From Hyphomicrobiales bacterium (lineage in GTDB: Bacteria > Pseudomonadota > Alphaproteobacteria > Rhizobiales > Aestuariivirgaceae): a stretch of DNA of 5,502 bases. The stretch spans positions 1-5,502 of the forward strand of contig JANYGE010000127.1 of NCBI GenBank assembly GCA_025362535.1, read 5' to 3'. The notes beneath the pieces are model-generated. The model had not been told where the DNA came from. It was given only the letters and a program-made list of their open reading frames with translations, and searched no databases. Below, piece by piece: positions 1-5,502 of this stretch (its first letter is position 1; each line of letters begins with the position of its first letter). Made by a program: the position numbers and the translations under genes.

Positions 1-1220
1 AGAAGTTTCAAACCGCGCAAAGCCCTTCCGCCAAATGGTCAGAGATCTATGAGCGCATCAGAGGCTCGGTCTATCAAGTGGCGATTCTCAGCAATGATGG
101 CTCGGCCCCGCAAGCCGAGGGCACGGCTTGGGTTTACGGTCCGCACAGCCTGATCACCAATGCCCATGTAGCGGCCTTATTTAGCACTGCCACGCCTAAT
201 CAAACAGTTGTGGTGATCGCCCCTGATGGCCAGCAAACACCGATCAAAGTTGTCGATGCCATTCTTCACCCAGCTTATCTCGCCTTCCGTGATAATATCA
301 GCCGCACCGAACGCAGCACGGGCACCACGCTCAAATCGCAAGGCAGTTTTGATGTGGCCATGCTGATGGTGCAAAGTGGCGCGCATTTGGCAGACTCACT
401 TAAAGTCGCCAGCGCTGAAACATTGCAGCATATGCCTCCTGGTGAGCCTTTGGCCTATGTGGGTTACCCTGCGGCCTTTGCTAAAAACGCCAGCGCCCAA
501 CAATTTCGGATCGGTTATATCAGTGGCTCTTCTGATTTTCTTGGCGTTGCGGGCAGTGCCACAGGTGAATTGATTTATCACACGGCCGAAGCCACGGGCG
601 GGGCCAGCGGCAGCCCTATTGTCAATCAGCAAGGCGAGGTGATCGCCATTCACAGTGGCGGCGAAACCAGAGACGTTGCCTCCAATTTCATTGTTTCGGG
701 ATCAGGCACTTTCTATGCCCAAAGTGCTGGTCTGATTGCTGATCTGACCACTGGTTGGAGTGCTGAGAAAATGGCTTTAGCTGAGAATAGCTGGAATTCT
801 GCAACGCTTTATCTTGCCAAGCGCAATCAAATCTGGGCGCTGCTGCAAGCCTATCGCGATGGCAATTCCTTGGAGCGTTTTGATTCACCGCCTTTGTTTG
901 AATATAAGGCCGCACTGGCAAATGCATCTGGAACAAGATCGACCTCAGGCGAGGCCGTCGCAGCATGGCCTAACGCCAAGCCGGGAACCTATGTGGCTTT
1001 CGCCGTTCCCACCCAACACGGCGCTGAAAATGGCAAGCTTGCTTTGCGCATTCAGGCGGGTGGCACATCGTTGCAATCCCCCCTGTTTCTTGATGCAGCA
1101 CCCACGGCGGTGTTTAAAATTGAGACGCCACAAGATGTTTTGTTTTCAATCAGCGGTCAGGTGGGAGAAGATACATGGCTGCAAGTCTTGCCGCTGGGGC
1201 AGAACCCATCAGCGCAATAA
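1..1220 (+). CDS. Trypsin-like (S1 family, HtrA/Trypsin_2-like) serine protease, 5'-partial
   Basis: The frame is open from base 3 and the true start lies before the window. The GTG at 78 is an unlikely start because the first conserved strand (SVYQVAIL) begins upstream of it, and there is no in-frame ATG before it. Counting from that GTG codon, the trypsin-fold triad is visible: His30 in LITNAHV (165-167), Asp92 in SFDVAML (351-353) and Ser177 in GGASGSPI (606-608), followed by the strand GEVIAIHSGG. Spacing and motifs fit the chymotrypsin-fold proteases of the Trypsin_2/HtrA type, which hydrolyse peptide bonds. No PDZ domain is seen. Residues from about 230 to 380 are extra: a helical stretch, then a strand-rich region I cannot assign. 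There is no cysteine in the visible part. Cellular location is unknown because the N-terminus is missing. The last 12 bp overlap the 3' end of the convergent kinase gene. The family call is firm; the substrate is unknown. Confidence 0.9.
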   Translation, partial: KFQTAQSPSAKWSEIYERIRGSVYQVAILSNDGSAPQAEGTAWVYGPHSLITNAHVAALFSTATPNQTVVVIAPDGQQTPIKVVDAILHPAYLAFRDNISRTERSTGTTLKSQGSFDVAMLMVQSGAHLADSLKVASAETLQHMPPGEPLAYVGYPAAFAKNASAQQFRIGYISGSSDFLGVAGSATGELIYHTAEATGGASGSPIVNQQGEVIAIHSGGETRDVASNFIVSGSGTFYAQSAGLIADLTTGWSAEKMALAENSWNSATLYLAKRNQIWALLQAYRDGNSLERFDSPPLFEYKAALANASGTRSTSGEAVAAWPNAKPGTYVAFAVPTQHGAENGKLALRIQAGGTSLQSPLFLDAAPTAVFKIETPQDVLFSISGQVGEDTWLQVLPLGQNPSAQ

Positions 1221-3005
1221 TTTATTCCAGTCGGCCTCATAGTCCGATGCTGCAAAGGGCCAATTGAAAGACCGGGTTAATTTCGCCGCGAGCTTTCGCG
1301 CGGCATGGGCCTCAGGCGTTTCTTCTGGGCCAAGACATTCGCACAGCATCACACCCAAGGCATAGGTATCGCGCCATTGCGCGGCGCGAAGCTGGGCTGC
1401 CAAGGCCGGTGGAGCATAACGCGCCGTTGCCCCCACTTTTTCAACAGGATCTCTTCCGGTGATCCGCGCCAGGCCAAAATCCACGAGGATGGTGGCGCCA
1501 TCGGCATCAATCAAAATATTTTCAGGCTTCACATCGCCATGCACAATGCCTTTGGCATGCAGCGCCTTTAAGGTTTTTGCCACGGTCTGCAAATGCGCAA
1601 TGAGGATTGGCGGCTTTTCACCCTTCACCAGCATGGCGCGTAAGGATTGCCCGTTGATAAGCTCCTGCACCATATAGAGCGAGCCATCATCTTCAGTGCC
1701 ACAGGCAAGAACCCGCGCCACGTTCGGCACTGCCGCCCAATTGGCACTGCGCACTTCACGCGCCAAGGCCTCAAGCGCTGCGGCTCCTTTGATCTTTAAT
1801 TTCTTGAAGGCCACAGTTTTGTTGCGGGCATTGTCAAAGGCGCGAAACACAGCACCTTGCCCGCCTTCACCCAGCTTTTCCAAAATCACATAGGCCTGTC
1901 GATTTTTCCAACTGCCAGAGGAGGATGAGCGTTTTGATTCGGTAATCGGATAGAGAACCAGATCATAATCCGCAAAGGCGCTTTCCACCCTTTCAAGCTG
2001 CAAGCCAAGCCCGCGCGCTTGGCAATAGGTACGCGCAATATTTAGCTCAATAGCGGCTTCATTTTTTTGACCATTTTGCGCATAGGCCTTGGTCAGCAAA
2101 ATCAGCGCATCAACAAACCGCACCGCTAAATCTTCATCAGCATACCAATCGCGCGCTTGTATTAGTTTTGAAATTGCGGGCTTGGGGTTTTCCTGCAAGA
2201 GATCAAGCCGTGCTGAAAGCACCTGTGTGACTGTGAACTCAAAACTCTCAGGCACGGCGCAAAGCGACAGGTGCTGAAGTTTCGCCAGCGCGCCAGCGGA
2301 TGCAGCACGATCCTGTGCCACAAGCACTTTCTCGAGCAGCAGCACAGCCAAGCGAAATTGCAGATAAGCAGGCAGCTTTGGCTCGCGGTTTTGCAAGGCA
2401 GCCAAAGGGCTTGAACCTTCTTTCCCGAGGGCCAACTCTATGCGCGCTTCACACTCCAAAAGTTGCGTATAATAAATACTGTCTTCCAAGCCGTGCGAGG
2501 ATGCTTGAGATAGAGCTGCATAATGCTGTGCCATCTGCCAGCGTTCAAGCTCGGCATAGAGATCAGCCAGACTGGAAAACACTAGAAACTGGGATGATTT
2601 TTGTGTGCTCAAACTTAATGCTTGCAGCAGAAAATCAATCGCGGTGCTGGAATTGCCAAGCCACGCATAGGCCTTGGCGGTTTCCAGAAAAACATCAATT
2701 TGCAAAAACCGATCAGAACCAGCACTTTGCAAAGCCTCTTGAAATTTAGCCAGTGCCCCCAAGGGGTCACGTTTGCGGTTAAGCACAATGCCCTGCAGCA
2801 TGAGAAACCTGCACTGCGTGGCGGCATCAACTAAGTCTGAGTTCAGATCTGGAATATCCGGCAGTTGGAACTGCAGCAATGCTAGCAATGCTGCTTCAAC
2901 CCGGACATCAAATCCTGGACTCTGGCCAAGCAAGCTCTGTGCTCTATCAGCCAAGCCGCACATCACGGCATGGCGCAAGTCATCCAAGTTTTTGGAAGAG
3001 GTCAT
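1209..3005 (-). CDS. Serine/threonine protein kinase with N-terminal TPR-like region
   Basis: 598 residues, with the kinase at the C-terminus. Residues about 60-335 are helical repeats resembling TPRs, clearest at 104-133, 140-169 and 296-332; TPRs usually bind protein partners. A Ser-rich linker (359-365) leads to the kinase domain, about 372-598. It shows the glycine loop GEGGQG (379-384), ATP-anchoring Lys401 in VAFK, helix-C Glu417, the catalytic loop HGDVKPEN (489-496, Asp491 and Asn496) and DFG (509-511), so ATP binding and phosphotransfer look intact. The usual Arg before the catalytic Asp is Gly, APE reads APP (531-533), and only about 65 residues follow, so the C-lobe is short. No signal peptide or membrane segment is seen, so it is probably cytosolic. 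The ATG start overlaps the upstream methyltransferase stop as ATGA with no clear Shine-Dalgarno, indicating translational coupling. Substrates are unknown. Confidence 0.92.
   Translation of the reverse strand: MTSSKNLDDLRHAVMCGLADRAQSLLGQSPGFDVRVEAALLALLQFQLPDIPDLNSDLVDAATQCRFLMLQGIVLNRKRDPLGALAKFQEALQSAGSDRFLQIDVFLETAKAYAWLGNSSTAIDFLLQALSLSTQKSSQFLVFSSLADLYAELERWQMAQHYAALSQASSHGLEDSIYYTQLLECEARIELALGKEGSSPLAALQNREPKLPAYLQFRLAVLLLEKVLVAQDRAASAGALAKLQHLSLCAVPESFEFTVTQVLSARLDLLQENPKPAISKLIQARDWYADEDLAVRFVDALILLTKAYAQNGQKNEAAIELNIARTYCQARGLGLQLERVESAFADYDLVLYPITESKRSSSSGSWKNRQAYVILEKLGEGGQGAVFRAFDNARNKTVAFKKLKIKGAAALEALAREVRSANWAAVPNVARVLACGTEDDGSLYMVQELINGQSLRAMLVKGEKPPILIAHLQTVAKTLKALHAKGIVHGDVKPENILIDADGATILVDFGLARITGRDPVEKVGATARYAPPALAAQLRAAQWRDTYALGVMLCECLGPEETPEAHAARKLAAKLTRSFNWPFAASDYEADWNKLLR
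3002..3005 (-). promoter_or_regulatory. ATGA stop-start overlap coupling the methyltransferase and kinase genes
   Basis: On the minus strand the four bases ATGA contain the kinase start (ATG, 3005-3003) and the methyltransferase stop (TGA, 3004-3002). The 20 bases before the kinase ATG have no convincing Shine-Dalgarno sequence, so kinase translation probably depends on ribosomes terminating on the upstream gene. The overlap is read directly; the coupling is inferred from this well-known arrangement. Confidence 0.85.
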
Positions 3006-4192
3006 GCTGGTTTGCGGATTTTATAAATTCCCACGTCAATGATGCCTTCTTCAAAACCCGCTTCGCAATAACACAAATAGAGTGTCCATAATTTGCGGAA
3101 GCGTTCATCAAATCCAAGTGGAATAATTTTTGGCCATGCCGCTTCAAAACGCACGCGCCACTGCCGCAAGGTTTCAGCATAGCTTTTGCCGAAGCACTCA
3201 AATTTTTCCAGCAACAGCCCGGCCTTTTGGGCTTGCTCGCGCATGATATCTTTAGTGAGCAACATGCCACCGGGGAACACATAGCGTTGGATAAAATCAA
3301 CACCACCACGGTAGGAGTCATAGTTCTCTTCGGTAATCGTAATGCCTTGCACGGCAGCAGCACCGCCAGGCTTCAAGCGGTTGAACAGGGTTTTGAAATA
3401 GGCGGGCCAATGCGGCTCACCCACGGCTTCAATCATTTCAATCGAGGCAATAGCATCATACTGCCCTTTGCTGTCACGGTAATCTTCGAAATGAAACTCA
3501 GCCTTGTCTTGCAAACCTTGGGCAGCGATACGGGCCTGCGCAAAGGCCAGTTGCTCTCTTGATAATGTTATGCCGCGCACCTTGGCACCAATCTTGGCCG
3601 CTTCTTCGGCAAAGCCACCCCAGCCACAGCCAATCTCTAAAACCTCTGAGCCTTTTTTTACTTCGGCAGCTTCCATGACCCGCTGATATTTGAAACGCTG
3701 CGCTGCTTCCAGACTATTGCCCTTGCCATCAAAAATGGCAGATGAATAAGTCATCGTATCATCCAGCCATAATTTATAAAACGCATTGCCCAGATCATAA
3801 TGCGCCGCGATATTGTCTTTGGAGCCTTCCTTGTTATTGTCGCGTTTTCTATGCCAAAGCTTGTCTTTGAGGCTGCTGAAAAAAACAAACCGCGAGGCCC
3901 CATCAAGGCCTGCCCGGTTCTGCAAATAGAACCGGAAAAACGCCGTAGGGTCACGGCTTTCGATATCGCCTGCCATATAGCGCTCAAAAAAACCAAGCTG
4001 AGCCCGCCTGATGCCAGCCCAGACAACGCTGAAATTGCGCAATTTGAGATCGGCCTTTTCGCCTGGGTTCTGGCCCCCCAAGATTACAACTTGGCCAGAC
4101 GGCAAAGTGAGTTCGAGGGAGCCTTTAAAATCAGACGGAAGCAAGCGTTTGGCAACGCCAATAATCGCCCGCCCCAACATCCCGTCACTCAT
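3002..4192 (-). CDS. cfa: Cyclopropane-fatty-acyl-phospholipid synthase family SAM methyltransferase
   Basis: 396 residues, close to E. coli Cfa (about 382). The family transfers a methylene carbon from S-adenosylmethionine to the double bond of unsaturated acyl chains in membrane phospholipids, at the cytoplasmic face. Seen in order: an N-terminal domain (1-125); the acyl-site motif HYDLGNAFY (131-139); the SAM loop VLEIGCGWGG (184-193); IEMIEAVG (251-258); DFIQRYVFPGG (299-309); and a C-terminal segment with LRQWRVRFEAAWP (342-354) and a YLCYCEAGF-like end. Against E. coli Cfa, Glu255, Ile284 and Tyr338 match the bicarbonate-site residues Glu239, Ile268 and Tyr317, but Cys139 is Ser151 and His266 is Gln282. 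A related reaction, such as plain methyl transfer to an unsaturated acyl chain, is therefore possible. An in-frame stop at 4214-4216 and a weak G-rich ribosome site (4201-4207) support the ATG at 4192. First gene of the minus-strand pair with the kinase. Confidence 0.9.
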   Translation of the reverse strand: MSDGMLGRAIIGVAKRLLPSDFKGSLELTLPSGQVVILGGQNPGEKADLKLRNFSVVWAGIRRAQLGFFERYMAGDIESRDPTAFFRFYLQNRAGLDGASRFVFFSSLKDKLWHRKRDNNKEGSKDNIAAHYDLGNAFYKLWLDDTMTYSSAIFDGKGNSLEAAQRFKYQRVMEAAEVKKGSEVLEIGCGWGGFAEEAAKIGAKVRGITLSREQLAFAQARIAAQGLQDKAEFHFEDYRDSKGQYDAIASIEMIEAVGEPHWPAYFKTLFNRLKPGGAAAVQGITITEENYDSYRGGVDFIQRYVFPGGMLLTKDIMREQAQKAGLLLEKFECFGKSYAETLRQWRVRFEAAWPKIIPLGFDERFRKLWTLYLCYCEAGFEEGIIDVGIYKIRKPA

Positions 4193-4233
4193 TTTCTGTG
4201 CCCCACCATCACATTAACTATCGTTTATGAGTA

Positions 4234-4262
4234 ACATTGCGGCGCTTTCGGCTAAGTTTCAA
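4234..4262 (-). promoter_or_regulatory. Candidate promoter for the methyltransferase-kinase pair (proximal)
   Basis: Read on the minus strand, TTGAAA (4262-4257) is followed after 17 bases by CAATGT (4239-4234). The -35 match is good and the -10 match poor. It would give a leader of roughly 35 bases before the ATG at 4192. The bases CTCTTGAAA also resemble the -35 part of heat-shock sigma promoters, but the -10 does not settle this. A weak candidate only. Confidence 0.2.
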
Positions 4263-4289
4263 GAGCAAAGCGCGATACAGTTTTAAGCG

Positions 4290-4316
4290 CGACTGGACTA
4301 ATCATTTCACCAGTCG
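4290..4316. repeat. Perfect 7-bp inverted repeat, CGACTGG-N13-CCAGTCG
   Basis: Arms at 4290-4296 and 4310-4316 are exact reverse complements, with their centres 20 bp apart, about two helical turns, as in sites bound by dimeric regulators. It lies about 100-125 bases before the methyltransferase start. The half-site core CAGTC/GACTG appears again in the repeat at 4437-4454. The sequence is certain; an operator role is inferred. Confidence 0.4.
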
Positions 4317-4363
4317 ATCACGGAAATAGAAATTGACGAAGTGCCCAACCCGTGCGAGCATAT

Positions 4364-4391
4364 TCTATAATCTGCTTGTAAGAGTAGGCAA
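4364..4391 (-). promoter_or_regulatory. Candidate promoter for the methyltransferase-kinase pair (distal)
   Basis: On the minus strand TTGCCT (4391-4386) and TATAGA (4369-4364) are separated by 16 bases, each matching the housekeeping consensus at four of six positions. Use of this promoter would give a leader of about 165 bases containing the inverted repeats at 4242-4316. It overlaps the plus-strand TATAAT, so at most one of the two may be real. Low confidence. Confidence 0.2.
4366..4371 (+). promoter_or_regulatory. Candidate -10 element for the solute-binding protein gene
   Basis: A perfect TATAAT lies about 150 bases before the ATG at 4521. No good -35 sits at 16-18 bases: the nearest TTGACG (4333-4338) is 27 bases upstream, and there is no TG extension. 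If used, the transcript would have a leader of about 145 bases, so an activator-dependent promoter or a different start site is equally possible. Confidence 0.3.
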
Positions 4392-4436
4392 GAAAAAGAA
4401 AATTAAGGCGAGGGGGACGAGCGAAAGCTGAGCTGC

Positions 4437-4454
4437 CAGTCATCATATTGACTG
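4437..4454. repeat. Perfect 6-bp inverted repeat, CAGTCA-N6-TGACTG
   Basis: Arms at 4437-4442 and 4449-4454 surround a 6-base spacer. It lies about 70 bases before the solute-binding protein ATG, probably inside its leader if the TATAAT at 4366 is used. It could be an operator or a small RNA hairpin; no U-run follows, so it is not an intrinsic terminator. It shares the CAGTC/GACTG core with the repeat at 4290-4316. Confidence 0.35.
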
Positions 4455-4507
4455 AAATATTGGCGATCAATCACACTCCACATCCAACCGAAGAAAAAAG
4501 ACCACCT

Positions 4508-4513
4508 GAGGAG
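4508..4513 (+). promoter_or_regulatory. Ribosome binding site of the solute-binding protein gene
   Basis: GAGGAG ends 7 bases before the ATG at 4521, a near-ideal Shine-Dalgarno sequence and spacing. It fixes the start codon ahead of the Tat motif and suggests strong translation, as expected for an abundant periplasmic binding protein. Confidence 0.8.
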
Positions 4514-4520
4514 AAAACAT

Positions 4521-5502
4521 ATGACCGAATTTGAACATAAACTTTCACTGGCCAGAAAAGCCGTGGGCCAGGGCAAATTGTCCCGCCGCGACTTTATGGC
4601 CTTTACCATGGCTTCCGGCATGACGCTGGCGGCCTCGCAATTGATGTTTGCCCAAGCTGCACGCGCTGAAGCAAAAAAAGGCGGCACGTTTAAAGCTGGT
4701 ATTGGCCATGGCCAAACCACTGACTCGCTTGATCCAGCAACCTGGTCAAACGGCTTTACTTTTGCTTTTGGTAAGTCCGTCATGGGCGCGCCATTGGTGC
4801 AAGTGAACGACAAGAACGTGGCCGTGCCCCATGTGGCTGAAAGCTTTGAGCCATCAAATGGCGCACAAAAATGGGCCTTCAAAATCCGCAAGGGTATCAC
4901 TTTCCATGATGGCCGTTCGCTCACAGCTGATGATGTTGTAAACACCATCAACTATCACATTGGCGCTGATTCAAAATCACCAGCAAAGTCGGTTCTGTCT
5001 TCCGTAACTTCGGTTAAGGCAGATGGCCCAGACACAGTTATATTTGAACTTACAGGCGGCAATGCTGACTTCCCCTTCTTGCTGACTGATTACCATCTGT
5101 CGATCTATCCATCCAAAGATGGCAAGATTGATTTTGCTGCCGGCATCGGCGCAGGCCCTTACAAGCTCAAGAGCTTTGAGCCCGGCGTGAAGCTGGTTGG
5201 TGAACGCAACGAAAACTTCTTCGGCACATCCTATTTTGACTCAATCGAAATGTTGTCGATCGTTGATGTGGCTGCTCGTACCAATGCTTATCTCGCAGGC
5301 GAAGTGGACTTCATTGACCGCGCCGACTTGAAAACCATTGATATGTTGAAGGGTGCGCCAAACACCGAACTTTATAATGTGTCTGGCTTTGCGCATTACA
5401 CAGCGCCAATGCATGTTGATGCCAAGCCATTTGACAATCTCGATGCCCGCACTGCCTTGAAATGGGCAATTAACCGCCAAGAACTCGTCGACAAGATCCT
5501 GT
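4521..5502 (+). CDS. ABC transporter substrate-binding protein, family 5 (oligopeptide/dipeptide type), 3'-partial
   Basis: The frame is open from the ATG at 4521 to the right edge (327 codons); full family members are usually about 500-550 residues, so roughly the last third is missing. The protein would be a periplasmic receptor delivering a ligand to an ABC importer. A hydrophilic leader of 20 residues precedes the twin-arginine motif SRRDFMAF (21-28), a hydrophobic stretch (about 29-46) and a likely cleavage site after ARA (47-49), so Tat export is predicted. The mature part starts KKGGTFKAG. The family 5 signature is clear at 118-140: W118, FKIRKGITFHDG (120-131) and LTADDVV (134-140), followed by GAGPYKL at about 214-220. 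Ligand cannot be read: peptides are typical, but sugars, opines and nickel are bound by relatives. The remaining transporter genes probably follow to the right. The start is fixed by GAGGAG at 4508-4513. Confidence 0.95.
   Translation, partial: MTEFEHKLSLARKAVGQGKLSRRDFMAFTMASGMTLAASQLMFAQAARAEAKKGGTFKAGIGHGQTTDSLDPATWSNGFTFAFGKSVMGAPLVQVNDKNVAVPHVAESFEPSNGAQKWAFKIRKGITFHDGRSLTADDVVNTINYHIGADSKSPAKSVLSSVTSVKADGPDTVIFELTGGNADFPFLLTDYHLSIYPSKDGKIDFAAGIGAGPYKLKSFEPGVKLVGERNENFFGTSYFDSIEMLSIVDVAARTNAYLAGEVDFIDRADLKTIDMLKGAPNTELYNVSGFAHYTAPMHVDAKPFDNLDARTALKWAINRQELVDKIL

Larger units (their letters stand above)
4193..4520. other. Divergent intergenic region (328 bp)
   Basis: No convincing gene lies here. 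It separates the minus-strand methyltransferase-kinase pair from the plus-strand solute-binding protein gene, so it should carry both promoters. Visible content: a consensus TATAAT at 4366-4371 (+), two weak minus-strand promoter candidates, a purine-rich stretch on the + strand (about 4381-4425), three short perfect inverted repeats (4242-4273, 4290-4316, 4437-4454) and a direct repeat of AAGCGCGA (4268-4275, 4285-4292). Repeats this short in 330 bp can arise by chance, so no regulator is assigned. Confidence 0.75.

Noticed and set aside
78..80. GTG as the start codon of the protease
   Set aside because: The frame is open back to base 3 and the first protease strand (SVYQVAIL) spans this codon, so the gene begins before the window.
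814..1242. 142-codon plus-strand frame within the protease gene, running past its stop
   Set aside because: It is the +1 frame of a protease gene that continues cleanly to 1220; its translation has no domain-like pattern.
1285..1304. GC-rich hairpin GCCGCG-N8-CGCGGC just past the protease stop, a possible terminator
   Set aside because: It lies inside the kinase coding sequence (an Ala/Arg/Lys-rich helix), and no T-run follows on either strand.
2300..2749. 149-codon plus-strand frame opposite the TPR half of the kinase
   Set aside because: The minus strand encodes regular helical repeats across the same bases; the plus frame has no start signal or recognisable motif.
4227..4286. 19-codon reading frame starting ATGAGTAAC on the + strand in the intergenic region
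   Set aside because: No Shine-Dalgarno precedes it, it is too short for compositional support, and it overlaps the candidate minus-strand promoter and repeats.
4447..4471. ATTGA-N15-TCAAT inverted repeat before the solute-binding protein gene
   Set aside because: Arms of only 5 bp are expected by chance, and it overlaps the better repeat at 4437-4454.
4403..4951. 182-codon minus-strand reading frame opposite the solute-binding protein gene
   Set aside because: The plus strand here carries a strong ribosome site, a Tat signal and the family 5 signature; the minus frame shows no recognisable motif and is a shadow.

Overview
The window carries four protein genes and one divergent regulatory gap. 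It looks like part of a proteobacterial chromosome, most likely an alphaproteobacterium. That placement is an inference from three things: the Tat-exported family 5 solute-binding protein with a long hydrophilic N-terminal leader, the subtype of cyclopropane-synthase-like methyltransferase, and the moderate GC content (about half, judged by eye). No phage, IS, CRISPR, tRNA or rRNA sequence was recognised.

Layout. Positions 1-1220 (+) hold the C-terminal part of a trypsin-like serine protease whose start lies before the window. Positions 1209-3005 (-) hold a protein with an N-terminal TPR-like helical half and a C-terminal Ser/Thr kinase domain. It converges on the protease and the two coding regions overlap tail to tail by 12 bp. 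Positions 3002-4192 (-) hold a cyclopropane-fatty-acyl-phospholipid synthase family methyltransferase. Its stop codon overlaps the kinase start codon in an ATGA arrangement, so the two minus-strand genes form a translationally coupled pair, methyltransferase first. Positions 4193-4520 are a non-coding divergent region with candidate promoters and several short inverted and direct repeats. Positions 4521-5502 (+) hold the first 327 codons of a family 5 (oligopeptide/dipeptide type) ABC transporter substrate-binding protein, which runs off the right edge.

How the parts may work together. The minus-strand pair links a membrane-lipid-modifying enzyme to a soluble TPR kinase, an unusual partnership that suggests phospho-regulation around lipid modification or a shared stress response; this is inference. 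The kinase has a compact, atypical C-lobe. The methyltransferase has two substitutions at positions known to build the Cfa active site. The protease is Cys-free and has an additional C-terminal region I do not recognise; its tail-to-tail overlap with the kinase gene raises, but does not show, a functional link. The solute-binding protein is probably the first gene of a separate peptide or related uptake operon continuing to the right. I see no complete, clearly new system here. The most notable items are the coupled methyltransferase-kinase pair and the neighbouring protease.
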